Assembly: GCF_024267655.1 (NCBI RefSeq)
Contig: NZ_CP100595.1
Span: forward strand, 1-64,000
Reading direction: 5' to 3'
Origin: Arcobacter roscoffensis
GTDB lineage: Bacteria; Campylobacterota; Campylobacteria; Campylobacterales; Arcobacteraceae
DNA: 64,000 nt
Positions 46,129-54,505 of this stretch are shown one piece after another (position 1 is the stretch's first letter; every line of letters begins with the position of its first letter). Position numbers and translations under genes: made by a program. Below the pieces are notes generated by a model that was not told the DNA's origin, did no database searches, and saw only the letters and a program-made list of their open reading frames with translations.

Positions 46129-48969
46129 TTATAAATTTTTAGCTTTTGTAACTTTATTTACAAGATAGAAGATTGAGTTATAGTCAAGTCCTGACTCATC
46201 ACTTAATCCAATTTCACAAGTTTTTGAAGTTGAAAATGCCATTTTAGCACCAGCTGTTTGAGTTTTTAAACTTCTTAATGCAGATTTATTTAATTCAGGA
46301 AAATTAAATCCTCTATCCCCTGCAAAACCACAACATTGTACATCAGCAGGAACTATAACTTCTGTAGAGCATAAACTTGCTAGTTCTTTAAACTTAGCTT
46401 CTAATCCCATTTTTCTTGAACTACAAGTTGTATGAATTGTAATTGGTTCATTTATAGTTGTAAACTCTAAATCTTTAGCTAAGAAATCTAATGCAAACTC
46501 AATAGGCTCATAGATACTAATATCACTTTCAAAGCTTTCCATCATTTTTTTAGTACATGGGCTTGTGTCACAAAGCACTGGATATTCACCATTTTTACTT
46601 GCTTTATTTAAAGCTTTCTCAAGCTCTTGTGATTTTTGTTTTGAAGCGTCATTGAAACCTTTTGAACTAAATGGCATACCACAACATAAATTACCCATAT
46701 CTTCAGGGAAGATTATCTCATATTGAGCTTTTTGAAGTAACTCAACTGTCACATCAAATAGTTCTTTTTCTTCTTGTGATACTGAGCTTCTACCCATAGT
46801 TCTATTGATACAAGATGGGAAATAAACTACTTTTTTATCTCTAGATTTTTGTTCAAATTTAGTATTTATTGTAATTGCTTTTGGCATAGATGTAGACCAT
46901 TTTGCACTTTTACCTTTAGTCCAATCTCTAATTGTATCTGTTACACTTTCCATGCTAGCAGTTCCAATTAATTTATGCATTAAATTTGCTCCATGAAGAC
47001 CAAATTTCATACCTGTAAGTGTAGTTGAGAAGTTACTTGCTACAAAATTAGCAACACCATTTGCTCTTTGGCTATTTTGCTCTGCTCTTAGGTATTTAGT
47101 TAGGCTTCCTGTGTCAATCTTTACAGGACAAGCAGTTGAACACAATGAACATGTCGCACATGTTTCAATTCCATCATATTGATAAAGGTCTAAATACTCT
47201 TTAGCTTCTTCATCTTTTCCATTTCTTTTAAGTTCTGAAATTTCTCTATTGATTACAATTCTTTGTCTAGGACTTAAAGTCAATTCATTTGATGGACAAG
47301 TTGGCTCACAGAATCCACACTCAATACAAGTATCAACTAAATCATTTGTTGCAGGCATTGCTTTTAGGTTTTTAAGATGAGCTTGGGCATCATCATTGAT
47401 AATAACACCTGGATTTAATAAACCTTTTGGATCAAATAAATCTTTGATTCTTTTCATCATTGAATAAGCAGTTCTTCCCCACTCTACTTCAATAAAGGCA
47501 GCCATGTTTCTACCTGTTCCGTGTTCAGCTTTTAGTGAACCTTGGTATTTTACAGCAACAGAATCAACAACATCATTCATAAACTCATCATATCTTTTAA
47601 CTTCTTTTTCATCTGAAAAGTCTTGTGTAAATACAAAGTGGAAGTTTCCTTCTAAGGCATGACCAAAGATAAGTGCTTCACTGTAACCATGTTTTTTAAA
47701 TAAGGCTTGCAGTTCAAGTGTAGCTTCTGCAAGGCTTTCTATAGGATAAGCAACATCTTCAATAATTACAGTAGTTCCAACTTTTCTAACTGCACCAACA
47801 GCTGGGAATAAACCTTTTCTAATTTTCCAGTAAAGTGTATACTCTTGTACGTCTTTAGTGAAGTAAATATCCCTTACTACATCAAATTCTTCTAGTAACT
47901 CTTCTAACTGTGAAATTTGAATATCTAATTCTTTGTCATTTATAGCTCTTGTTTCAACTAATAAAGCTGTTACATTTTCGTCAAAGTCTTTGATAAAGTC
48001 AGGCATTGCTGGATCATTTTCAATACTTGCTAAACCTGCTCTATCCATTAATTCAACTGCATCAACAACTATAGTCTTAGCATCTCTTGCAAGTTTTAGT
48101 TTTGTAACTGCATTACAGGCTTCTTTTACATCTTTAAAGTACATTAGAGCAGATGCTTTATCTTTTAAATCCTCAACTGTGTAGTAAGTAATCTCTTCAA
48201 TAAAGGCCAAAGTTCCCTCAGAACCAATGATTAAGTGTTGTAAAATCTCAAATTCATCATCAAAATCAACAAGCGAGTTTATTGAATAACCACATGTATT
48301 TTTGATTTTAAATTTCTTTTTGATTAAAGCAGATAGTTCTTCATCATTTTTTGTTTCAGTAGCAATATTTTTTAAAGCTGTTAAAAACTCACCATGAGAT
48401 TTTCTAAAAGCATCTTTACTTTCACTACATCCTGTATCAAGCCTTGCTCCATCAGCAAAAATAAGTTTCATTGATTTTAAAGTCTTATATGAGTTCTGTG
48501 ATATACCACAACACATACCAGATGCATTATTAGCAGCAATACCACCAATCATAGCAGCATTAATAGAAGCTGGATCAGGACCTATTTTTTTACCAAATGG
48601 TGCAAGTAGGTTATTTGTTTGTGCTCCTGTAAGTGCAGGTTGTAGTGAAATTTCTGTTTTATCATCTGAGATTCTAAAATCAGAAAACTTTCTTGAAGTG
48701 ATGATTAATATAGAATCCGAAATAGCTTGACCAGAAAGTGAAGTACCAGCTGCTCTAAATGTTACACTTAGATTCATTTCATTTGATAAAGTAACTATTT
48801 TATGAACTTCATCTGCATTATCAGTTTTGATAACAATCTTAGGAATTAGCCTATAAAAAGAGGCGTCAGTTCCATACGCTAAGGTATGTAACTTATCAGT
48901 AAAAATATTCTCTTTTTTAATTTGAGTACTAATTTGTGTGTAAAAATCTTGATATTTACCTTCTAACAT
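46129..48969 (-). CDS. FAD- and Fe-S-binding D-2-hydroxyacid dehydrogenase (D-lactate type)
   Basis: 946-aa fusion of a GlcD-like flavoprotein with a GlcF-like iron-sulfur part. FAD-binding: VTFRAAGTSLSGQAISDSILI and GPDPASINAAMIGGIAANNASGM near 75-150; FAD-oxidase C-domain to about 490 (AEHGTGRNMAAF). 4Fe-4S motifs CIECGFCEPTCPS near 546 and CATCSLCSTACPV near 603; CCG-type motifs CCGMPFSSKG and CCGFAGDRGF near the end. Architecture and length match Dld-II-type D-lactate dehydrogenases that reduce quinone. It follows the TRAP operon. Confidence 0.88.
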   Translation of the reverse strand: MLEGKYQDFYTQISTQIKKENIFTDKLHTLAYGTDASFYRLIPKIVIKTDNADEVHKIVTLSNEMNLSVTFRAAGTSLSGQAISDSILIITSRKFSDFRISDDKTEISLQPALTGAQTNNLLAPFGKKIGPDPASINAAMIGGIAANNASGMCCGISQNSYKTLKSMKLIFADGARLDTGCSESKDAFRKSHGEFLTALKNIATETKNDEELSALIKKKFKIKNTCGYSINSLVDFDDEFEILQHLIIGSEGTLAFIEEITYYTVEDLKDKASALMYFKDVKEACNAVTKLKLARDAKTIVVDAVELMDRAGLASIENDPAMPDFIKDFDENVTALLVETRAINDKELDIQISQLEELLEEFDVVRDIYFTKDVQEYTLYWKIRKGLFPAVGAVRKVGTTVIIEDVAYPIESLAEATLELQALFKKHGYSEALIFGHALEGNFHFVFTQDFSDEKEVKRYDEFMNDVVDSVAVKYQGSLKAEHGTGRNMAAFIEVEWGRTAYSMMKRIKDLFDPKGLLNPGVIINDDAQAHLKNLKAMPATNDLVDTCIECGFCEPTCPSNELTLSPRQRIVINREISELKRNGKDEEAKEYLDLYQYDGIETCATCSLCSTACPVKIDTGSLTKYLRAEQNSQRANGVANFVASNFSTTLTGMKFGLHGANLMHKLIGTASMESVTDTIRDWTKGKSAKWSTSMPKAITINTKFEQKSRDKKVVYFPSCINRTMGRSSVSQEEKELFDVTVELLQKAQYEIIFPEDMGNLCCGMPFSSKGFNDASKQKSQELEKALNKASKNGEYPVLCDTSPCTKKMMESFESDISIYEPIEFALDFLAKDLEFTTINEPITIHTTCSSRKMGLEAKFKELASLCSTEVIVPADVQCCGFAGDRGFNFPELNKSALRSLKTQTAGAKMAFSTSKTCEIGLSDESGLDYNSIFYLVNKVTKAKNL

Positions 48970-49025
48970 TTTCTATCCTTTTGTTGTTTTTATTATATTG
49001 TTTTTTTTAATTAAAGGAATATGTA

Positions 49026-49142
49026 TTATTCAAGGCGAGGTACAGTATAGATTCTTTGTTGTGGATCATCAATAAATCCAAACATTTTATCTCTTACTTT
49101 TAAGATGATACTAGAGATTAGTTTTTTTAAGTCTTTTTTCAT
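49026..49142 (-). CDS. Small protein (38 aa) between TRAP permease and dehydrogenase
   Basis: ATG at 49142-49140 with AGGAG seven bases upstream; stop at 49028-49026. Sequence is basic at the N-terminus (MKKDLKKLISSIILKVRDK), with an amphipathic helix, then MFGFIDDPQQRIYTVPRL. Too short for automatic ORF calling but the ribosome site and position are convincing. It lies 57 bases before the dehydrogenase and 51 after dctM. No family recognised. Confidence 0.55.
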   Translation of the reverse strand: MKKDLKKLISSIILKVRDKMFGFIDDPQQRIYTVPRLE

Positions 49143-49158
49143 AGGCTAACTCCTATTA

Positions 49159-49185
49159 AAAAGTAAAAGCCAAGCTTTTACTTTT
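49159..49185 (-). terminator. Hairpin with T-run after dctM
   Basis: AAAAGTAAAAGC (49159-49170), loop CAA, GCTTTTACTTTT (49174-49185), a 12-bp stem; on the minus strand it is followed by TTTTTAATAGG. It may attenuate expression between the transporter and the downstream small protein and dehydrogenase. Confidence 0.7.
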
Positions 49186-49193
49186 AATTATCC

Positions 49194-50567
49194 TTAAGCA
49201 TTTGGATTGATACCAAATACCTCTGGATAGAATGCAACTAATAGAAGAACTATTATTTGTATTGCAATAAACGGTAACACACCTTTGTAAATCTGTGTTG
49301 TTCTAACAGTTGCTGGTGCAACTCCTTTTAAGTAGAACAGGGAGAATCCAAATGGCGGTGTTAAGAACGATGTTTGTAAGTTCATAGCAATTAAAATTGC
49401 GAACCATACAGGGTTAATATCTAATGCCATAGCAATTGGAACTAAAATAGGAACAATAATATATGAAATCTCAACGAAGTCAATAAAGAATCCTAAAACT
49501 AAAATTGCAATCATTGTAAAGATAATGAATCCCCATTTCTCATCACCAGGTAAACTTAACATAAAGTGCTCAACTAACTCTTCTCCACCTGTGTATGAGA
49601 ATACCATTGAGAATGCAGTTGCACCAATTAAGATACCAAATACCATAGAAGTAATTTTTACAGATTCTAGTGAGGCTTCTTTTACCATAGCAATAGAGAA
49701 TGTTCTATAAATAAATGATAATCCAACAGCACCTAAACATCCAACAGCTGCTGATTCAGTTGGAGTTGCAACACCACCAAAAATTGAACCAAGAACTAAT
49801 AAGATTAGTGTTAATGATGGAATAATATCAATTAAAGCTCTAACAACTTGCTTACCTTTTGAACCTCTTGATGGATCAGGTGGAATAGCAGGTGCTGTTT
49901 CTTTGTTAATAAATGCTAATACAACTATATATAAAATATATGCACCAACTAATGCTAACCCTGGCCATACAGCTGCTCTAAATAAATCACCTACAGGAAC
50001 TTGGAAAACATCCCCTAAGATAATTAATACAATTGAAGGAGGAATAATCTGTCCTAGTGTACCAGATGCACAAATTGTACCACAGGCTAAGGAAACATTG
50101 TATTTATACTTCATCATTACAGGAAGTGATATAACACCCATCGCAACAACTGAAGCTCCAACAACACCAGTAGAAGCTGCTAATAATGCACCAACTAATA
50201 CAGTTGAAATAGCAACTCCACCTCTAATTTCTCCAAATAAGAATCCCATAGATTCTAATAATCTTTCAGCAAGTCCTGTTTTTTGTAAAACAATACCCAT
50301 GAAAATAAACATTGGAACAGCCATTAAAATTGTGTTTTGCATAATTGACATAATTCTAAATGGCATAAAGTCGAACATTAAAACACCCTCAGTTAAACCA
50401 TCTAAGAATATCGCTGTCATTGTCATGTCTGGGTCTGCATAAGACCAAATTTCATAAATTCCAGCTATCATCCCAAAAAATACTGATACAGCTGCGAATG
50501 TAAATGCTACTGGAAATCCAAGAAGAAGCATAAACAATGCAGTAAAGAACATTATAATACCAATCAT
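49194..50567 (-). CDS. dctM: TRAP transporter large permease subunit DctM
   Basis: 457-aa membrane protein with about 12 helices of the DctM/TRAP-M family. Visible: FMFMGIVLQKTGLAERLLESM-like segment at about residues 85-105, GVVGASVVAMGVISLPVMMKYKYN, SGTLGQIIPPSIVLIILGD and the late GFFIDFVEISYIIVPILVPIA. Sodium-coupled import with DctP and DctQ. Overlaps dctQ by four bases. Confidence 0.93.
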   Translation of the reverse strand: MIGIIMFFTALFMLLLGFPVAFTFAAVSVFFGMIAGIYEIWSYADPDMTMTAIFLDGLTEGVLMFDFMPFRIMSIMQNTILMAVPMFIFMGIVLQKTGLAERLLESMGFLFGEIRGGVAISTVLVGALLAASTGVVGASVVAMGVISLPVMMKYKYNVSLACGTICASGTLGQIIPPSIVLIILGDVFQVPVGDLFRAAVWPGLALVGAYILYIVVLAFINKETAPAIPPDPSRGSKGKQVVRALIDIIPSLTLILLVLGSIFGGVATPTESAAVGCLGAVGLSFIYRTFSIAMVKEASLESVKITSMVFGILIGATAFSMVFSYTGGEELVEHFMLSLPGDEKWGFIIFTMIAILVLGFFIDFVEISYIIVPILVPIAMALDINPVWFAILIAMNLQTSFLTPPFGFSLFYLKGVAPATVRTTQIYKGVLPFIAIQIIVLLLVAFYPEVFGINPNA

Positions 50568-51160
50568 TTTTTATCTCCTTCTTCGATATTGTGCATGTGG
50601 TCTTGAATATCTTGTCTTAAGTGATCAATTTCACTTTTTAAACCACTTTCGTTGTATTGGTGTAAACCTTTAAAAATATTAAGGTTTTTAATAAAGAAAC
50701 CAACTGATGTGATAATCAGTAAGAAAAATGATAATGGAATCAATGCTTTTACAATCCATCTATTTGTTAATCCACCTGGATCACCACTTTGTTCATTTGA
50801 TGTGTAAGATTCTATTACATAATCAATTGAACCAATACCAATTAATAAAGCAATTGGTAAAATAAATGTAACTACACCAACCATATTAATGATTGCTTTT
50901 TTCTTATCAGTTAATCTGTCATAGATTAAGTCAACTCTTACGTGACCATCTTCTTTTAATGTATATGATATACCTAAAAGAATAATTACAGAGAATAGGT
51001 GCCATTCCATCTCTTGCATTGCAATACTTCCTGTATTAAAAAAGTATCTCATAATCACATCATAGAATACATTTAATATCATAAGCACCATAACAAATGC
51101 AGTAGTATATCCTATAATATCGGCAAATTTATCAAATGCCCTTTCTATTTTTAACAGCAT
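50564..51160 (-). CDS. dctQ: TRAP transporter small permease subunit DctQ
   Basis: 198 aa with four membrane helices and the DctQ pattern NVFYDVIMRYFFNTGSIAMQEMEWHLF near residues 30-56 and LKEDGHVRVDLIYDRLTDKKKAI near 64-86. The C-terminal tail is charged and longer than usual. Partner of DctM; the stop overlaps the dctM start. Confidence 0.92.
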   Translation of the reverse strand: MLLKIERAFDKFADIIGYTTAFVMVLMILNVFYDVIMRYFFNTGSIAMQEMEWHLFSVIILLGISYTLKEDGHVRVDLIYDRLTDKKKAIINMVGVVTFILPIALLIGIGSIDYVIESYTSNEQSGDPGGLTNRWIVKALIPLSFFLLIITSVGFFIKNLNIFKGLHQYNESGLKSEIDHLRQDIQDHMHNIEEGDKK

Positions 51161-51251
51161 AAAAATCCTTTTGATTCATGAATAGGTCATATAAATATAA
51201 GCTTCCCATATATATTTACATTACCCATTAGTTAAGTTCATCTTGAAGAAT

Positions 51252-51281
51252 ATAACCCCTCTTAAGAAGAAGAGGAGTTAT
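51252..51281 (-). terminator. Intercistronic hairpin after dctP
   Basis: ATAACCCCTCTT (51252-51263) pairs with AAGAGGAGTTAT (51270-51281), one mismatch, six-base loop. It has no good T-run. Such hairpins often protect the abundant binding-protein mRNA or attenuate the permease genes. Confidence 0.5.
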
Positions 51282-51291
51282 AACATATATC

Positions 51292-52365
51292 TTATAAGTT
51301 ATCTTTTAAGTATAAGTAATCTGACATTTTAGTCCATTCTCTAGCTTTCTTTTGGTAAGCGTCTTGAGAATCTAAAATCTCTTTTAATAATGGGTTGTTT
51401 TTAGTTTTTTCTGCTTTAAGTTCAGCATTTGCTTTCTTCATAGCGTCCATAACTTCTTTTGGGAAAGTTTTGATTTTGATGTTAGGGAAATCTTTTTCAA
51501 TTTTTGCCCATGCTTCAGCACTCATATGGTAGTTTTGAATATACATATCATATGCAGAAACTCTCATAGCTGTAATTAAGATTTGTTGTAAATCTTTTGG
51601 TAACTTTTTGAATTTTCTTTCATTTACAAGGTATTGTAAATCTAAACCTGGTTCATGCCATCCTGTGTAGTAGTAAGGTGCAATTTTGTTGAATCCCATT
51701 TTGATATCCATACCAGGGCCAACCCACTCTAGTGCGTCTAATGTACCTCTTTCAAGTGAAGTATATAATTCACCTGGAGCAATGTTAGTAACTGTTAATC
51801 CTAATTTTGCCATAACTTCACCAGCAAATCCAGGAATTCTCATTTTAAGACCTTTTAAGTCTTCAGTTGTATTAATTTCTTTTCTGAACCATCCACCCAT
51901 TTGGTTTCCAGTTGATCCACCAGGGAAAGATAATACTTTATGTTTTTTGTAAACTTTTTTCATAAGTTCCATTCCACCACCGTGGTAGAACCATGCATAT
52001 TGCTCAGGTGTAGTCATACCAAATGGCATTGTACTAAAAGGCATAGTGTTAATATCTTTACCTTTCCAGTAATATGACGCTGAGTGACCCATATCATATT
52101 GACCACCTTTTACCATATCTAAAATACCAAGTGCAGCTTTATGTTTATTTGAAGCATCAACTCTGATTAGTAATTGTCCATCAGACATCTCTTCAACCAT
52201 TTTAGCCATGTTTTGTGGTGCATCAATAAATGGTGTAAGTGTAGAACCCCAAGTTGTTGCAAGTTTCCACTTGTAAACTTTTTCTTTTGCTACAGCAGCT
52301 GTACTTAAACCTGCAATTAATGCAGAAGTTAAAAGTAGTTTTGTTGTCTTTTTTAACATCATCAT
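51292..52365 (-). CDS. dctP: TRAP transporter substrate-binding protein DctP, lactate/2-oxoacid type
   Basis: Periplasmic solute receptor, 357 aa, signal peptide ending near AVAKE. Conserved motifs KWKLATTWGSTLTPF, MGHSASYYWKGK, PFGMTTPEQYAWFYHGGGMELM, GNQMGGWFRKEINT, LKMRIPGFAGEV, LDALEWVGPGMD and YYYTGWHEPG follow the TakP/TTHA0766 subfamily, known to bind 2-oxoacids or lactate with a metal at the EWVGP glutamate. Three consecutive ATG codons leave the exact start open (52365, 52362 or 52359). Promoter with direct repeats lies at 52392-52424. Confidence 0.9.
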   Translation of the reverse strand: MMMLKKTTKLLLTSALIAGLSTAAVAKEKVYKWKLATTWGSTLTPFIDAPQNMAKMVEEMSDGQLLIRVDASNKHKAALGILDMVKGGQYDMGHSASYYWKGKDINTMPFSTMPFGMTTPEQYAWFYHGGGMELMKKVYKKHKVLSFPGGSTGNQMGGWFRKEINTTEDLKGLKMRIPGFAGEVMAKLGLTVTNIAPGELYTSLERGTLDALEWVGPGMDIKMGFNKIAPYYYTGWHEPGLDLQYLVNERKFKKLPKDLQQILITAMRVSAYDMYIQNYHMSAEAWAKIEKDFPNIKIKTFPKEVMDAMKKANAELKAEKTKNNPLLKEILDSQDAYQKKAREWTKMSDYLYLKDNL

Positions 52366-52391
52366 TCTCTCCTTTGATTTGTTATGCTTAA

Positions 52392-52424
52392 ATTCTAACC
52401 TTTAGAAATGATAATGATATGATA
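52392..52424 (-). promoter_or_regulatory. Shared direct-repeat promoter, dctP site
   Basis: Minus strand: TATCAT (52424-52419), N5, TATCAT (52413-52408), N10, TAGAAT (52397-52392). Same spacing as the five other sites in this region. This copy is low-complexity, so it is the weakest match. Confidence 0.45.
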
Positions 52425-52518
52425 TTTTCACTGATAAAATGTACTTTTTATGTATATTTTCATATAAATATTTTTATTTCATGCTTATATAATATGTTAA
52501 ATTATATATTAGGCCTCT

Positions 52519-52551
52519 TGCCATATTTTTATCATTATTTATATGTAACAT
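52519..52551 (+). promoter_or_regulatory. Shared direct-repeat promoter, FAD oxidoreductase site
   Basis: TGCCAT (52519-52524), N5, TATCAT (52530-52535), N10, TAACAT (52546-52551), upstream of the flavoprotein at 52579. The block TTGCCATA...TTTTATCATTATTTA is nearly identical to the site before the CoA-transferase at 63452. Confidence 0.6.
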
Positions 52552-52578
52552 TATAAAAATAATTTTGGAGAAGCAAAT

Positions 52579-53748
52579 ATGAGAAAAGTTATTATTATAG
52601 GGGCTAGCTATGCAGGACTTTATGCAATAAAAGAATTATCTAAGAATAAAGATATAGAGATTTTGCTTTTTGATAAAAAGGATTATCATTACATACAGGT
52701 CGAATCTTATGGCTTTGTAGCTACAAAATACAGTATTTCTGATGTAACAATAAACATTAGTAAATATATTAATGATATAAATTCTAATATAAAATTTTAT
52801 AAAGAAGAAATTACACACTTTGATTCAGAAAAAAAAGAAGTTACATCGTCTAACAATATTAAATACAAATATGATGATTTGATAATCGCAACAGGAGCAC
52901 TTACAAATTTTCCTCCTCAAGTTCCTAACATTAAGAAGTATTCTATTGGAATCAAAACTCTTCAAAAAGCGACAATAGTTAACCAGTCTTTTGATTCTTT
53001 GATAAGTAAAACAGTTTTAAAACAAGAAGATGAAGATAGTGTTTCTTATAATATTGTTATTGGAGGTGCAGGTCTTTCTGGGGTAGAAGTTGCTAGTGAA
53101 ATGGCCACTTTGATAAGAGAAGTAATACCTTATTCTAAAGCAAGTAATATAAAAGTTTATATTGTGGATGGTATGAAAACAGTTTTACCAAATATGGATA
53201 AAAGGCTAATTAGTGCATGCGAGAAAAGACTAGAAAATTTAGATGTCAAAACTTTTTTAGGCACCTTTATTAGAGATGTAGATGAAAATAAAATTTATTT
53301 AGATAATGGCGATGTTATTGACTATAACTGTTTTATTTTTACAGGAGGTATTAGAGGTATAACTATAGATTCAAAGAAATTTTATAATGTTAATAAATTA
53401 AATCAGTATATTGTAAATGAATATCTTCAATTAGAAGCAGAGGAAAATGTTTTTGTTATTGGAGATGCTGCTGAGATTATGTATGATAATAAATATATTC
53501 CTCCTACAGCACAGTTAGCTATACAAACAGGTACATTTGTTGCAAAATTTATAAAAAATAGAATGAGTAATAGATCTAATGAAAATTTTGTTCCTAAATC
53601 AAATGGTGTTTTAATTTCACTAGGTGGTTCATATGCTATTGGTTTACTTTTTAATACTTTATTTGTAAAAGGTTATATAGCACATTTTATTAAGCATTTT
53701 GTAACATATATGCATAAAATAAAATTTAAAAAGCTCAAGGCAAAATAG
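52579..53748 (+). CDS. NDH-2-like FAD-dependent oxidoreductase
   Basis: 389 aa with two dinucleotide-binding folds: VIIIGASYAGLYAIKEL (residues 3-19) and IVIGGAGLSGVEVASEMATLI near 158-178, plus a late FAD contact VFVIGDAAEIMYDNKYIPPTAQLA near 293-316. Resembles the type II NADH dehydrogenase/AIF group. A basic C-terminal helix may bind the membrane. Probably a quinone- or ferredoxin-linked reductase. Ribosome site TTGGAG. Divergent from dctP, and both have the same promoter type. Confidence 0.8.
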   Translation: MRKVIIIGASYAGLYAIKELSKNKDIEILLFDKKDYHYIQVESYGFVATKYSISDVTINISKYINDINSNIKFYKEEITHFDSEKKEVTSSNNIKYKYDDLIIATGALTNFPPQVPNIKKYSIGIKTLQKATIVNQSFDSLISKTVLKQEDEDSVSYNIVIGGAGLSGVEVASEMATLIREVIPYSKASNIKVYIVDGMKTVLPNMDKRLISACEKRLENLDVKTFLGTFIRDVDENKIYLDNGDVIDYNCFIFTGGIRGITIDSKKFYNVNKLNQYIVNEYLQLEAEENVFVIGDAAEIMYDNKYIPPTAQLAIQTGTFVAKFIKNRMSNRSNENFVPKSNGVLISLGGSYAIGLLFNTLFVKGYIAHFIKHFVTYMHKIKFKKLKAK

Positions 53749-53756
53749 TAATCAGC

Positions 53757-53789
53757 TGCCATTTTTTTGTCATTTAATAAATATATACT
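53757..53789 (+). promoter_or_regulatory. Shared direct-repeat promoter, MaoC site
   Basis: TGCCAT (53757-53762), N5, TGTCAT (53768-53773), N10, TATACT (53784-53789). It begins nine bases after the previous stop and 31 bases before the MaoC start. Confidence 0.65.
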
Positions 53790-53819
53790 AAATTCAAATA
53801 AATAAATAGGAGAAGTAAC

Positions 53820-54254
53820 ATGTCTAAATTAATTAATTTTGATACGCTATTATTTGAAGATATAAAAAGAGGGATGGAAGTTAGTTATACTCAAACGATA
53901 ACAGATTGTGATATTAAAACTTTTGCAGGTCTTTCAGGAGATCATAATCCTGTACATATTAGTGATGAATATGCTCAAAATACAAGATGGGAAAGAAGAA
54001 TTGCACATGGATTAATTTCTGTATCTTTTTTTTCTGGCTTAATGGGTACTAAACTTCCTGGTATTGGTTGTGTTTGGGTTTCTCAAACTATAAAGTTTTT
54101 AAAGCCAGTATATATTGGTGATACTGTTACTGCCAAATTAATTGTAACTGATATTGATCCTGAAAGAAGAAGAGTTTTTTTACAATCTATTTGTATTGTA
54201 AAAGGGGAAATTGTTATTGATGGTGAGTCAGAAGCTTTTGTTCCAAAACAATAA
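53820..54254 (+). CDS. MaoC-family (R)-specific enoyl-CoA hydratase
   Basis: 144-aa hotdog protein. The hydratase-2 motif with catalytic Asp and His is present: FAGLSGDHNPVHISDEYA near residues 36-53, then RIAHGLISVSFFSGLMGTKLPG. Similar to PhaJ, which hydrates crotonyl-CoA to (R)-3-hydroxybutyryl-CoA. In context it likely serves short-chain acyl-CoA metabolism. Ribosome site TAGGAGAAG. Own promoter and terminator make it monocistronic. Confidence 0.88.
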   Translation: MSKLINFDTLLFEDIKRGMEVSYTQTITDCDIKTFAGLSGDHNPVHISDEYAQNTRWERRIAHGLISVSFFSGLMGTKLPGIGCVWVSQTIKFLKPVYIGDTVTAKLIVTDIDPERRRVFLQSICIVKGEIVIDGESEAFVPKQ

Positions 54255-54274
54255 TTCTAAATAAACTTCATTTA

Positions 54275-54301
54275 GTAAAAGCTATAATTTATAGCTTTTA
54301 C
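54275..54301 (+). terminator. Terminator after the MaoC gene
   Basis: GTAAAAGCTATA (54275-54286), loop ATT, TATAGCTTTTAC (54290-54301): a 12-bp perfect stem 21 bases past the stop, followed by CTTTATAAT. Confidence 0.7.
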
Positions 54302-54390
54302 CTTTATAATTAAGACCTAAAAATATTTTATAAGAGTAATCTTAAAAACAATAAAAAAATTATATTTTTTTATTAAAAAAAAACTTTCAT

Positions 54391-54423
54391 TATCATTAAA
54401 TTGTCATCTTTTCCAAATATACT
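54391..54423 (+). promoter_or_regulatory. Shared direct-repeat promoter, transporter site
   Basis: TATCAT (54391-54396), N5, TGTCAT (54402-54407), N10, TATACT (54418-54423), 26 bases before the 18-aa leader ORF. Confidence 0.65.
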
Positions 54424-54448
54424 TTTTTAAATTAATAAGGAGAGATAC

Positions 54449-54505
54449 ATGAATATTAATTTAATTATCACAGCTACAAAAAGGATTTCTTATGCCATTA
54501 TATAA
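54449..54505 (+). CDS. Possible 18-aa leader peptide overlapping the transporter start
   Basis: ATG at 54449 has the best ribosome site here (AAGGAGAGATAC). The ORF reads MNINLIITATKRISYAII and stops at 54505, 14 bases inside the transporter gene in another frame. Could be a translational-coupling leader. No homologue known; may be chance. Confidence 0.35.
   Translation: MNINLIITATKRISYAII

Noticed and set aside
49903-50442. Plus-strand 179-codon ORF opposite dctM
   Set aside because: Antisense shadow of a membrane protein gene; composition (Ile/Thr/Pro/Asn) and lack of ribosome site argue against coding.
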